NCBI RefSeq assembly: GCF_002355835.1
Contig: NZ_AP017459.1
Coordinates: 1 to 64,000, forward strand
Origin: Candidatus Endomicrobiellum trichonymphae
Lineage (GTDB): Bacteria > Elusimicrobiota > Endomicrobiia > Endomicrobiales > Endomicrobiaceae
Reading direction: 5' to 3'
DNA: 64,000 nt
The notes beneath the pieces were generated by a model. It searched no databases. It saw nothing but the letters and a program-made list of their open reading frames with translations, and had not been told where the DNA came from. How positions within the stretch are numbered: the first letter of the stretch is position 1; each line of letters opens with the position of its first letter. The position numbers and the translations under genes were made by a program. Below are positions 6,926 through 18,510 of this stretch, piece after piece.

Positions 6926-7656
6926 TTGTCGGCGCACTGTCTATTGATAGACGACATACAGTTTCTAGTAGGCAAGGAAGGCTCGCAGGAAGAATTTTTC
7001 CACATGTTTAACAGTCTAAAAAAGCAGATAGTCATTTCGTCTGACAGACCGCCTAAAGATCTCAAAGACGTTGAAGAAAGACTCATTTCAAGATTTGAAT
7101 GGGGTATTATAGCTGATATACAGCCACCGGATTTAGAGACAAGAATCGCAATTTTACGCAAAAAATCCGAAGAGGAAAAAATATATATCCCTGATGATGT
7201 TATTTTACATATAGCAACGCAGATCAAGTCAAACATAAGACAACTTGAGGGATCGCTTCTGAGAATAACAGCTTTTTTCAGCATTTACAGGAACACCTTT
7301 AACTGTGGATTCCGCACAAAAAATGCTCAAAATCATTAGAATAAATAACTCCGAACATATACAATAGAAAATATACAAAAAGCTATTTCAGACGATTTCA
7401 ACATAGAAATAAAAGATATGAAATCAAAACGCAGGACAGACGCCGTTGCATTTCCAAGGCAAATCGCAATGTATCTTGCGAGAACGCTAACCGATGAATT
7501 TTCAACCAATGCTATTAGTTAGGCGAAGCGTTCGGCGGAAGAGATTACTCAACCGTCATGCACGCCTGCAATAAGATAAAAGAAAAAATGGACTCCGATC
7601 CATATTTTAACGCTAAAATTAATAAAATTATCAAAAAAATACGAAGCGAGCAATAA
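6926..7656 (+). pseudogene. dnaA: dnaA, 3' fragment (Walker B half of domain III and domain IV), frameshifted
   Basis: DnaA similarity resumes with [20 protein letters not shown] (Walker B) and runs through the sensor region ([14 protein letters not shown]), [19 protein letters not shown] and [15 protein letters not shown]. About three residues are missing in FNSL-KKQIV. An extra T near 7275 shifts the frame; the correct frame continues as [19 protein letters not shown] and meets a stop. It reopens as [19 protein letters not shown], hits another stop after STNAIS, and ends with the domain IV signature GEAFGGRDYSTVMHACNKI. Multiple lesions beyond the insertion show that dnaA is dead and decaying, not simply split into two working parts. 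Confidence 0.93.
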
Positions 7657-7877
7657 AAAGAACAACTCTGCGCATAAAATATAAAAATTTGATATAATAT
7701 AAAAACAGGCTAATAATTCTAATAACTTCATTGCTTTATCAGCATAGTTATCTTCATTAAATTTTTATAAATTCTATTTGATAATTATACTTTTTTAGCA
7801 TTCAAAAAAAACTTATCAACAATATACAGGACATTATAGTAACTAATGTGCTTTTATAGAAATTTGGGAGAAAGTGA
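7657..7877. other. dnaA-dnaN intergenic region, eroded candidate oriC
   Basis: This is a very AT-rich 220-bp spacer in the usual position of oriC. Only one DnaA-box-like 9-mer is visible, TTATCAACA at 7813-7821 (one mismatch to TTATCCACA). There is no cluster of boxes and no DnaA-trio-like series that I can support. It also contains the dnaN promoter region and its Shine-Dalgarno (GGGAG at 7866). Confidence 0.4.
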
Positions 7878-8999
7878 ATGAAAGTAATTTGTGAAAAAGA
7901 AGAATTAATGAGAGGAATTCAGATGGTATCTCCAGTAACACCATCTAAAAATACACTTCCTGCTTTGTCAAACATTCTATTCGAAGCCGAAAGAGATAAA
8001 ATAAAACTTTCATCCACAGATCTTGAAATAGCTGTACAGTGTTATATTAAGGGAGAAATAACAGAAGATGGTGGAATTACGATACCCTCTAAGAGATTTG
8101 CAAACATTATAAAAGAGCTTTCTACTGACGACGAAATAGAAATTAAAGCCGATGAAACAAATCAGATAAATATTAAATCCGGAAAATCAAAATTTAATCT
8201 TATGGGAATTTCAAAAACAGAATACCCTGTAATACCGGAACCTCCTAAGAACAACAATTTTACTATTAAAAGAGGAATATTTGCCTCAATGCTCAAAAAG
8301 ATTGTTTTTGCAGCGTCAAGAGATTCACAAAGATACGTTTTGAACGGAATTTATTTTATACTTGGAGACAGCAAACTTACAATGGTTGCCACAGACGGCA
8401 GAAGACTTGCTTATGCTAAGACTAATATAACACAAGCAGAGGTAAAAGGAAAAGCTATCGTTCCGACAAAAGCAGTAAATGATATATTAAGACTTCTTTA
8501 TTCAGATATAAACTCTGAAGACATGAGAATCGGCATCTCGGACAATCGAATCTCTGCAGAAATCGATGATATAACTCTACTTTCAACGCTTATAGAAGGA
8601 GTGTTTCCAAACTATGAGCAAGTTATACCTAAAAAATCAGATTTAAAGATAAAACTTAATGTGAAAAACACACTTACTGCGGTAAAACAAATGGCTCTTT
8701 TGACTGATAACCACCTTTCGTCAGATAGATCGTCAGCAGTGAAGTTTTATTTTAGCCAGGATCTTTTGAAAATCTCAGCTTCATCAGCTGGAATCGGTTC
8801 AGGCGAAACCGACCTTGAAATTGAATATAAAAATGATCCGGCAGAGATTAATTTTAACCCAGATTTTATAAAAGAAATTTTCCAAAGCATTGATGAATAT
8901 TCAGCGATATTTGAATTTACTAATTCTTTAAATCCTGCGGTAATATATCCTGAAACAGATGAAAACTATCTTTGTGTCGTGATGCCGATGAGAGTATAG
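7878..8999 (+). CDS. dnaN: DNA polymerase III beta subunit (sliding clamp)
   Basis: This 373-aa protein matches the usual clamp length and has three repeated clamp domains. It begins MKVICEKEELMRGIQMVSPV, with recognisable landmarks FATDGRRLAYAK-like MVATDGRRLAYAKTN near residue 170 and a C-terminal YLCVVMPMRV, the canonical (V)MPMR end. It forms the dimeric ring that tethers DNA polymerases to DNA. The start is supported by GGGAG 8 bp upstream. It lies directly after the dead dnaA, as in most bacteria, and is followed 2 bp later by the DciA-like gene, so the dnaN-dciA-gyrB order suggests a replication operon. Confidence 0.98.
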   Translation: MKVICEKEELMRGIQMVSPVTPSKNTLPALSNILFEAERDKIKLSSTDLEIAVQCYIKGEITEDGGITIPSKRFANIIKELSTDDEIEIKADETNQINIKSGKSKFNLMGISKTEYPVIPEPPKNNNFTIKRGIFASMLKKIVFAASRDSQRYVLNGIYFILGDSKLTMVATDGRRLAYAKTNITQAEVKGKAIVPTKAVNDILRLLYSDINSEDMRIGISDNRISAEIDDITLLSTLIEGVFPNYEQVIPKKSDLKIKLNVKNTLTAVKQMALLTDNHLSSDRSSAVKFYFSQDLLKISASSAGIGSGETDLEIEYKNDPAEINFNPDFIKEIFQSIDEYSAIFEFTNSLNPAVIYPETDENYLCVVMPMRV

Positions 9000-9001
9000 A
9001 A

Positions 9002-9274
9002 GTGTCTTGGACGCGGTCTGAGGAAATAATTAGTTTATTAAAGAAAAAGCTGGGTTTAGACGAAGATTTTTTTATTGTAAGGAAAAGCTGGGAGAAAGAA
9101 ATAGCTATAAGCGGCATTGAGATAAGTGGATATAAAAGCGGCACGATTTTTGCACAGACGCAGAGTTCAACTGCGAGCTTCGAGCTTACAGCTCGCAAAA
9201 AGGAAATAATAAAAAAGTTAAATCAGTATATCGGCAGTTCAAAAATAAAGAATATAAAAGTAGAGATAAAATAG
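9002..9274 (+). CDS. dciA: DciA-like DUF721 protein (replicative helicase operator)
   Basis: About 90 aa. The GTG at 9002 is preferred (two bases after the dnaN stop); an in-frame TTG at 8972 overlapping dnaN is possible. The sequence has the DUF721 pattern: an N-terminal helix (ISLLKKKLGLDEDFFIVRKSW), the ISGYKSGTIFAQTQSSTASFEL strand region, and a C-terminal helix (KKEIIKKLNQYIG). DciA proteins recruit and load the replicative helicase DnaB in bacteria that lack DnaC. The position between dnaN and gyrB matches the location of DciA genes in many bacteria. In a genome with no working DnaA it is a candidate partner for whatever initiates replication. Family assignment is by pattern and position. 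Confidence 0.75.
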   Translation: MSWTRSEEIISLLKKKLGLDEDFFIVRKSWEKEIAISGIEISGYKSGTIFAQTQSSTASFELTARKKEIIKKLNQYIGSSKIKNIKVEIK

Positions 9275-9304
9275 TATATTTTATATTTCAAGTAGAAAAG
9301 TTGA

Positions 9305-11818
<2,514 letters not shown>

Positions 11819-12192
11819 TGGCGAGATATGCTGTGTCTGTCGGAAATAAAAAAGAAAAGTAAAATGATTTCTATTTCAATTTTAGTATTTTGTGCCCCTC
11901 CCCTAAATGATTTTAAAGATTGTAAAGAAGAAATATAAAGATATTCAAAGAGTGGAAATTTAACTTTTTTTGTCTGTTATATTGAGAGACGAAGTCCCTG
12001 AAATATGAAAGTATGTTGATTTTATTGTTAAAATATCAGGAGAGTTAAAAGCATAAGATATATTATTTGTGATTGTTAAGAGGTGCGAACTGTAACTCTA
12101 AGTCTAAGAAAGTATTTTTAATCAATCAAATTACATGGTCAAAGCTTAATCCTACACCCAGATAGGAAAAAAGAAAACTCACACAAGCAACT
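11819..12192. other. Intergenic, no gene seen
   Basis: AT-rich spacer after gyrB. A stretch near 11966 (TGTTATATTGAGAGACGAAGTC) resembles a sequence near 54736 (TGTCATGTTGAGGGGACGAA) and may be a dispersed repeat. No ORF or RNA gene is supported. Confidence 0.4.
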
Positions 12193-12574
12193 GAACCTTT
12201 TTTCATTTTTGTAAAATCTAAAGATTATTATTTTAACTTAGATAATTATTTGCGGCATTTTTATAGCTTAAATAAAAATTTAAGTTCTAACCATCATCAA
12301 GACTGGGTAAGAAATATTTTTGAGCAATAGAAGTAAAAGAGACTAATCCTGAACAATATTTAAAATATTTGCTTTTTAGGTTAATAAAATTATCAAAAAT
12401 AGATGGAGCATTATTTAAAAGTACGAAGTCTCGGATCTTAGATAATAATAAAACTTGATAAGCGATGCTGAGAATTCTACAGAAGTTAAAGGGTTCCATT
12501 TGACTGAATGGAATAATATAAGAAAGAAATATGCTGAAGGTGGGTATGAAGAGACAAGAAAGTATAACAAATAA
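12193..12574 (+). pseudogene. Decayed gene in three frames between gyrB and gyrA
   Basis: Three consecutive protein-like pieces sit in different frames. The first contains EPFFIFVKSKDYYFNLDNYL and RHFYSLNKNLSSNHHQDWVR. The second contains NPEQYLKYLLFRLIKLSKID. The third contains KGFHLTEWNNIRKKYAEGGY and ends in a TAA at 12572. Each keeps sensible amino-acid composition between stops, so this is a broken gene rather than random sequence. The family is not recognised. The original length cannot be told because the 5' end is not visible. Confidence 0.45.
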
Positions 12575-12615
12575 AGCAGATTCTATAATGCAAGAATGCA
12601 AATAAGAGGTTTGAA

Positions 12616-15138
12616 ATGCCGAAAGAAAAGAACATAAAAGATGAACAGGAAATATTGCCGGTAAGCATTATTCCGCGAAATATTGAAGATGAAATGAAAA
12701 ACTCTTATATAGATTACGCTATGAGCGTAATTGTCGGAAGAGCGTTGCCTGACGTGCGCGACGGCTTAAAGCCGGTTCACAGAAGAATACTTTATGCGAT
12801 GAAAGAAATGGGATTAAAACATAATACTGCATATAAAAAGTCAGCGAGAATCGTCGGAGATGTGCTAGGTAAATACCATCCTCACGGTGATTCTGCAGTT
12901 TACGGCGCCATGGTCAGAATGGTACAGGATTTCTCTTTAAGGTATCCGATGATTGACGGTCAGGGAAACTTCGGAAGTATAGACGGCGATTTTGCCGCTG
13001 CTATGCGTTATACCGAAGTGAGAATGGATGCGATTACCGATGAAATGCTTGTAGATTTAGATAAAAATACTGTTGATTTTATTCCTAATTATGACGGTTC
13101 TTTAAAAGAACCTGTGATACTTCCCACAAAGCTTCCCAGTCTTTTGATTAACGGTTCTGCAGGTATTGCCGTAGGTATGGCTACAAATATTCCTGCCCAT
13201 AATATAGTAGAAGTCAGCGATGCATTGGTGACTTTGATTGACGATAAAGAGATTTCAGTTTCAGAAATTGTAAAATATATTAAGGGTCCGGACTTTCCGA
13301 CAGGTGCAATAATTTTAGGAAAGAGCGGCATTAAAGACTATATGGAAAAAGGCAGAGGTTCAGTAAAAATCAGAGCCAAAACCGAAATAGAAGAAGTTAA
13401 AAGCGGCAGAGAAGCCATTATAGTAAATGAAATTCCTTATCAGGTAAATAAAGCAAATCTTATAACTTCTATTGCTGATTTGGTAAAAGATAAAAAAATT
13501 GACGGTATTGCAGATTTACGCGATGAGTCTGACCGCGACGGTATAAGAATAGTCATTGAAATTAAAAGAGATGCAAATGTGCAGGTTGTTTTAAACCAGT
13601 TGTACAAACACACTCAGATGCAGTTGTCTTTCGGCGTTATAATGCTTGCGCTTGTAAACAATAGACCTAAAGTAATGAATGTTAAAGAAATTTTAATACA
13701 TCATATTGAACACAGAAAAGTTATTATTATAAGAAGAACAAAATTTGACTTACAGAAAGCCGAAGCAAGATTCCATATTTTAGAAGGACTAAAAATAGCG
13801 ATTGACAATATTGATGCTGTTATCAAAATTATAAAAGAATCTGCCGATGAGGATAATGCGCGTGTAAGTTTGATGTCAAAATTACGCTTAACTAAAATTC
13901 AGACTGAAGCTATTTTAGAAATGAAAATCCGTCAGCTGACCGGACTAAAGAGAAAGGAGATCGATGATGAATATTTAGAGCTAATAAGACTTATCGAGAA
14001 ACTTCGCTCTGTACTAGCGGACCCTAAGAAGGTTTTGGATATAATTAAAAACGAAGCCCTTGATATAAAGAGAAAGTACGGCGATAAAAGAAGAACGCAA
14101 ATTCAAGCTGCAGAAGCTGATTTCAATATTGAAGATTTAATTCAAGAAGAGGAAGTTGCGGTGACAATGTCGCATGCCGGGTATATTAAACGCATACCAC
14201 TTGACACTTACAAAGCACAGCACAGAGGCGGACGCGGAATAGCTGCGATGAACACAAGAGAGGAAGATTTTGTCGAGAATTTATTTATTACAAGTTCTCA
14301 TTCATATATGCTGTTCTTTACAACGCGTGGAAGATTGTACTGGATGAGAATTTACGAAATTCCTGAGGGAGCGAGAACGTCAAAAGGAAAAGCTATAGTA
14401 AATCTCCTGCAGCTACAGGGAACGGAAGAGAAAATTACCGCGGCGATTCCGATAAGATCTTTTAATCCTGAATATACTAAAGACGAATATCTGCTGATGT
14501 GTACGAGAAACGGCATAATCAAGAAAATTGCGCTTGACAAGTTTATAAATCCGAGAAAACGCGGCATAATAGCGATTAAACTTGAAGACGGTGATATTTT
14601 AACGGAAGTAAAAGCGATAAATAAGAACCCTGAAGTTGTAATAGCTACAAAAAAAGGCAGTTCTATTAGGTTTAAAGAGAGTGATATAAGAGTGATAGGT
14701 AGAGCCGGTCGGGGCGTAAAGGGGATAGAGCTTAAAAAAGGTGACGAAGTTATAGGTATGGAAGTTTTTTCCCCTGATGATGTTTTCCTTTCGATCTCCG
14801 AAAACGGTTATGGCAAAAGAACGAAAGTAGGCAAGTATCGTTTGCAGAAAAGAGCGGGACATGGTGTTATAAATATGCAGATGTCAGAAAGAAATGGAAA
14901 TATGATAGGCATTAAAAAAGCAAATGATGGCGAAGAGGTAATGATAATAACCCAAAACGGCATAACGATAAGACTCAGAGTAAACAGTATTTCTGTTATA
15001 GGCAGGAATACGCAAGGCGTGCGTCTGGTGCGGCTTGATGCCGGGGACAAAGTGGCGGCAATCGCCTGTGTGGTGAAAGATGAAAACAGCGAAGAACCGC
15101 AGTGTACTGTAAAGAAAGTTGAAAAAGAGGGTTGGTAA
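12616..15138 (+). CDS. gyrA: DNA gyrase subunit A
   Basis: At 840 aa it shows the start region [20 protein letters not shown], the quinolone-resistance region [20 protein letters not shown] and the catalytic tyrosine in [10 protein letters not shown] (near residue 135). The C-terminal domain carries the GyrA box QHRGGRGI (near 535), which wraps DNA and separates gyrase from topoisomerase IV. Repeated beta-pinwheel blades follow ([35 protein letters not shown]). It breaks and rejoins DNA in the A2B2 gyrase. It is separated from gyrB by ~800 bp with a dead gene, so it probably has its own promoter. The Shine-Dalgarno AAGAGG precedes the ATG. Confidence 0.98.
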   Translation: MPKEKNIKDEQEILPVSIIPRNIEDEMKNSYIDYAMSVIVGRALPDVRDGLKPVHRRILYAMKEMGLKHNTAYKKSARIVGDVLGKYHPHGDSAVYGAMVRMVQDFSLRYPMIDGQGNFGSIDGDFAAAMRYTEVRMDAITDEMLVDLDKNTVDFIPNYDGSLKEPVILPTKLPSLLINGSAGIAVGMATNIPAHNIVEVSDALVTLIDDKEISVSEIVKYIKGPDFPTGAIILGKSGIKDYMEKGRGSVKIRAKTEIEEVKSGREAIIVNEIPYQVNKANLITSIADLVKDKKIDGIADLRDESDRDGIRIVIEIKRDANVQVVLNQLYKHTQMQLSFGVIMLALVNNRPKVMNVKEILIHHIEHRKVIIIRRTKFDLQKAEARFHILEGLKIAIDNIDAVIKIIKESADEDNARVSLMSKLRLTKIQTEAILEMKIRQLTGLKRKEIDDEYLELIRLIEKLRSVLADPKKVLDIIKNEALDIKRKYGDKRRTQIQAAEADFNIEDLIQEEEVAVTMSHAGYIKRIPLDTYKAQHRGGRGIAAMNTREEDFVENLFITSSHSYMLFFTTRGRLYWMRIYEIPEGARTSKGKAIVNLLQLQGTEEKITAAIPIRSFNPEYTKDEYLLMCTRNGIIKKIALDKFINPRKRGIIAIKLEDGDILTEVKAINKNPEVVIATKKGSSIRFKESDIRVIGRAGRGVKGIELKKGDEVIGMEVFSPDDVFLSISENGYGKRTKVGKYRLQKRAGHGVINMQMSERNGNMIGIKKANDGEEVMIITQNGITIRLRVNSISVIGRNTQGVRLVRLDAGDKVAAIACVVKDENSEEPQCTVKKVEKEGW

Positions 15139-15429
15139 AACAGGATAAAGAATGGAGAAAAAATATAATAGAAAGAAAAAGTGTAAAATCACTAGTATGC
15201 TATATGCTAAGAATTTGAAGATATGAAGCTGTAAGAATTTAAAACAATTAGAATAGACCGATGAAACAGTAAGCATTTCCCGAATATATTAATCCACCTG
15301 CGTTCTGCATTTATTATTTGCTGAGCCTGTGTCCTTTTATATTATTCAGTAACCGTCCTTACAGTTTTGGATTATAGTAGATATATAATATAAAAATTTG
15401 TGGAAAAGCTGGTATTTTATTTGTTATTT

Positions 15430-16833
15430 TTAACTTTTTTCATTTCGGATATTTTGTACTTTGTACAATGCATAAACAATCAGTATCCAAAGGGGTACTG
15501 CGATAGTCTGTCTAGTACATCCACAAAATTTTGCCATAACGATCAAGATGAAAAGGATAAATGCGAATATCAAATAATTTGTATAAGGATAGAGAGGCGA
15601 TGGAAACAAAGTTTTGTGATTTTCAAGATTTTTTTGTTTTTTAAACTTTATGTGAGACATTGCAATCAGACCCCAGTTAATAAGAATACAAACAACTACA
15701 AAGCTTATAACTGTTTGAAAGGCATCAACCCAATTTGGCATAAAATAGTTTAACGGAACTACTAAAAAAGTTAAGACGCCAGATAGCATCTGTGCAGCGA
15801 CAGGCACACCTTTTTTAGTTGTTTTTGCAAAAATCTGCGGAGCATTATTTTGTAGAGCAAGTCCGTAAAGCGTGCGACTGTTGCTGTAAATACAGCTGTT
15901 ATAAACTGATAATGCAGCGCTTAAAATTACGAAATTAAGAGCCCATGCGGCATGTTTAAACCCTGTTTTGTCAAATATCATTACAAAAGGACTGTCAGTA
16001 GTGTGCAAATTGCTCCAGTGATAGAGTGCTAAAAGCACAATAATAGAGCCGATATAAAAGAACAAAATGCGAAATACCACCTGATTTACGGCTTTAGGAA
16101 TAGTTTTTTGGGGATCGGCAGTTTCCGCGGCTGTAATTCCTATGAGTTCCAGCCCACCAAAAGCAAAAGTTATCATTGGAATAGCTGCCAGAAGTCCGAT
16201 AATACCGTGAGGAAAAAATCCGCTTAAAGCAGGATCGCCTGTATGTTCGCCGATAGTTGCCGCCATCCATAAGTTTTTAATGGTTGCACCGTCAACTAAG
16301 CCAGGATTTATAATTAATATGTATCCGCCTGCCAGAATCATAGCGCAGATTGCAGTTACTTTTATAATTGAAAACCAAAATTCTATTTCGGCGTAAGCCT
16401 TTACCGCGGTCAAATTTATTGCATTTATAAGTATAAAAAATAGTAAAGCTGTTTTCCATGTTGCCAATGTCGGAAACCAGTACTGCGCGTATGCTGCTAC
16501 CGCGGTCAGTTCCGCTATACCGACAAGAACATATTGAATCCAGTAATTCCATCCTGATAAAAATCCCGGAAATTTTCCCCAATATTTATAAGCAAAATAG
16601 CTGAAAGATCCCGTCATAGGCTCTTCTGTTTCCATTTCGCCAAGCTGGCGCATAGTTAAGAAAATTGAAATCCCAGCAATCAAGTATCCCAAAATGACCG
16701 CGGGACCTGCCTTAAAAATTGCCTCTCCTGTTCCTAGAAATAAACCGGTTCCTATGGCGCCGCCGATTACAATAAACTGAATGTGACGGTTTTTAAGTTT
16801 GCGTTTCAAATTGCCTTCTTGAGGCTGTTTCAT
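15430..16833 (-). CDS. Aromatic amino acid permease (APC superfamily, AroP/PheP type)
   Basis: This 467-aa protein has about 12 hydrophobic segments. The APC signature is at the N-terminus (HIQFIVIGGAIGTGLFLGTG), and the AAT-subfamily landmarks are FGGLELIGITAAETADPQKT and IPKAVNQVVFRILFFYIGS. These are closest in pattern to the AroP/PheP/LysP group of proton-coupled amino-acid importers in the inner membrane. Substrate specificity is inferred from these landmarks and could be wrong within the family. It stands alone and divergent from the gyrase genes. Uptake of an aromatic amino acid from the host cytoplasm would fit an endosymbiont. Confidence 0.85.
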   Translation of the reverse strand: MKQPQEGNLKRKLKNRHIQFIVIGGAIGTGLFLGTGEAIFKAGPAVILGYLIAGISIFLTMRQLGEMETEEPMTGSFSYFAYKYWGKFPGFLSGWNYWIQYVLVGIAELTAVAAYAQYWFPTLATWKTALLFFILINAINLTAVKAYAEIEFWFSIIKVTAICAMILAGGYILIINPGLVDGATIKNLWMAATIGEHTGDPALSGFFPHGIIGLLAAIPMITFAFGGLELIGITAAETADPQKTIPKAVNQVVFRILFFYIGSIIVLLALYHWSNLHTTDSPFVMIFDKTGFKHAAWALNFVILSAALSVYNSCIYSNSRTLYGLALQNNAPQIFAKTTKKGVPVAAQMLSGVLTFLVVPLNYFMPNWVDAFQTVISFVVVCILINWGLIAMSHIKFKKQKNLENHKTLFPSPLYPYTNYLIFAFILFILIVMAKFCGCTRQTIAVPLWILIVYALYKVQNIRNEKS

Positions 16834-17169
16834 AATGACTCCAGTAAAAAATTTTAATTTTGAAAGAAGAGACTATATATTTATATATAGTATAGCAAAG
16901 AATTGTCGGTCAATTCACCTGAAGGGGAATCCCTATGCTTTCTTCCAAGCCGTCTCTTTATACATCTTGTATTTAACGTCTGGACTGTTAGGTATTTGTC
17001 TATCTGTACCAATCGCGGCCGAACAGTACAAGCTTAGCGTCGTTGTTTTTTATTTCCCAATAAGTATGTTGGGAAGGTCTGGTTATCAAGCAAGTAAATC
17101 ATACCGGAGTGCCTGCCAGACGTTGTTTAAGCACACACAGCAGCTCCATCCCAACAACATAAGTCCTCT
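16834..17169. other. Intergenic or decayed sequence, no supported gene
   Basis: An open frame on the plus strand (16835-17212) has no family resemblance and overlaps a minus-strand remnant. Minus-strand fragments such as NSPDVKYKMYKETAWKKA are protein-like. A CCCAA...TTGGG hairpin lies near 17055. The composition is more GC-rich than the flanks. Confidence 0.35.
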
Positions 17170-17448
17170 TTATTTCATTGTCCTTTTTAGGTCTTTATTA
17201 TTCTCGATATAATCGTTGTACACCTTTTCTGATAGCTTTTTGACTTCCTTATTATTATAAAAGACCTCTAATAAGCTCGCGGACATTGTCCAGTCTTTTA
17301 AGATCGCCATAGCGGCGGCTGGGGCCTGTCTTAAACTCGCTGATGCACGACGGAATGTTATATTACTTTCCCCAACAATGTATGGTTTAAAGACATAAAG
17401 CCAGCCGTATCGAGGCAGGCATAGCCGAGAAGGAGAGAGATACCATTA
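17170..17448 (-). pseudogene. C-terminal remnant of an unidentified protein
   Basis: An open minus-strand frame of ~92 codons ends in a TAA at 17170. It reads WYLSPSRLCLPRYGWLYV, then YIVGESNITFRRASASLRQ, APAAAMAILKDWTMSASLL and VYNDYIENNKDLKRTMK. It opens just after a stop and has no plausible start, so it looks like the 3' end of a longer gene whose 5' part is lost. Codon and base composition are richer in G and C than neighbouring genes, suggesting recent acquisition. I do not recognise the family. Confidence 0.4.
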
Positions 17449-18510
17449 TCCCTACACTATTATTATATCAATTATATGATAGCATAAAGCTATTTCTATT
17501 CCTTGCTTGTCAACATATTGACACTGGAAAAGTGTAGCATGATGGTAAAAGCGAGCGAAAAGCTAGAAGAGAATTTAGCGACAAAAGAAATAATTGAAGC
17601 GGATAATAAAGCGGAGAGAATGATAAAAAAAGACAAGTCGCTTATAAATCGTCATATCTGAAAATCCTCTTCGGTTTCAATGCAAGAGAGCTGAAAACTA
17701 TGGAAGACGAACTGAAAATAGAATGACTATAAAAGCTAAATATAGTAAATATAGCAAGCCATCCCTTTCAAATACGTCTTATCAGGGATAGTTAATACTT
17801 CTTAGTGGAATGGAAAAGCTGAGTAGTGTAAAAAAACCTAAAAGTCAGACAAGCAAAGTTTGAAAACGCTCTAAAAGCCGCATAGAAAGATATGGAAGAT
17901 CTAATTTCATGGGAGCTACTTTACTTATGTTGTAATCCGTATATCAAAAATATCTCAAAAAGCTGGAGTTGTAAAATACCGACTATCAGGATATAAAAAG
18001 AATCTAGAAGATAAACACGCAGCAGCTTAAGAACTTCTAGAATCCAAAGAATTAAAGATAAAAAGAAAGACTAAGAATAACTATGAATTTCAGAGCTGTC
18101 AGTGATACTATTTTTGAGTTGCGCTGACAAGCGAAAGACTTTGAGTTGAAAGCTGTCACGGCTATTGACTCAAAATTTTCTGTAATGCTAATGGCTAAGG
18201 CAATTGCTTTTAGAAATGCCGCAAATAAAATAGTAGATAAAAATATTGAATATAGTATTACAAAAAAAGAGATGGATATAGATAACTATCCAGAGTCTGA
18301 GTTATTAGTAATAATAAAAAGAATAATTAGATTTACGTAGCAAATAAATTGTTGATGTTGAAAGAGAATGCCAAACGAGATCTTTACTACGCTTATAAAA
18401 ATTATGAAAATAAAAAGAAAGAAGCTTTAGAAAAAGGCTGAAAAAACTCCTAGCTAAGAAGTTCTTTCCAATTTTGTACACCCCGGATTAACGGAAATAA
18501 GACAAAATAT
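17449..18510. other. Gene graveyard: short coding remnants on the plus strand
   Basis: Several short frames are rich in Lys and Glu. The best are 17539-17661 (starts MMVKASEKLEENLATKEIIE, 40 aa) and 18146-18340 (contains SVMLMAKAIAFRNAANKIVD and ends IIKRIIRFT, 64 aa), with stops and frame changes between them. They read like pieces of one or two coiled-coil proteins. No family can be named and no RNA gene is seen. Confidence 0.35.

Larger units (their letters stand above)
619..6935. mobile_element. Integrated plasmid-like replicon, two diverged tandem units
   Basis: This is non-dnaA sequence between the two dnaA halves. It consists of two collinear but diverged units, about 619-2936 and 2937-6935. 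Each unit holds in order: the sequence AACGAAGTATCGACCCTG, a hairpin terminator, iteron(s), a rep gene, a stem-loop, a small basic ORF, a small lipoprotein gene and a conserved 3' segment. Unit 2 is longer, with the full iteron array, full-length rep and an extra lipoprotein relic. No integrase or transposase is visible. No target-site duplication is obvious at the dnaA junctions. A plasmid integrated as a dimer, or duplicated after integration, is the simplest reading. The boundaries are accurate to roughly 10 bp, judged from where DnaA similarity stops and resumes. Confidence 0.8.

Noticed and set aside
1-7656. dnaA as a functional split gene
   Set aside because: The 3' half has two further frame lesions and in-frame stops before domain IV, and Walker A and B are on separate fragments.
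11966-11995. Possible dispersed repeat shared with 54736
   Set aside because: The similarity (GTTGAG/ATTGAG..GACGAA) is short and imperfect, so it is too weak to annotate without a genome-wide count.
15400-15753. Plus-strand 117-aa frame
   Set aside because: It lies antisense to the 3' end of the amino-acid permease gene and has no family resemblance.
16835-17212. Plus-strand 125-aa frame after the permease start
   Set aside because: There is no recognisable domain and the opposite strand holds a better protein-like remnant.
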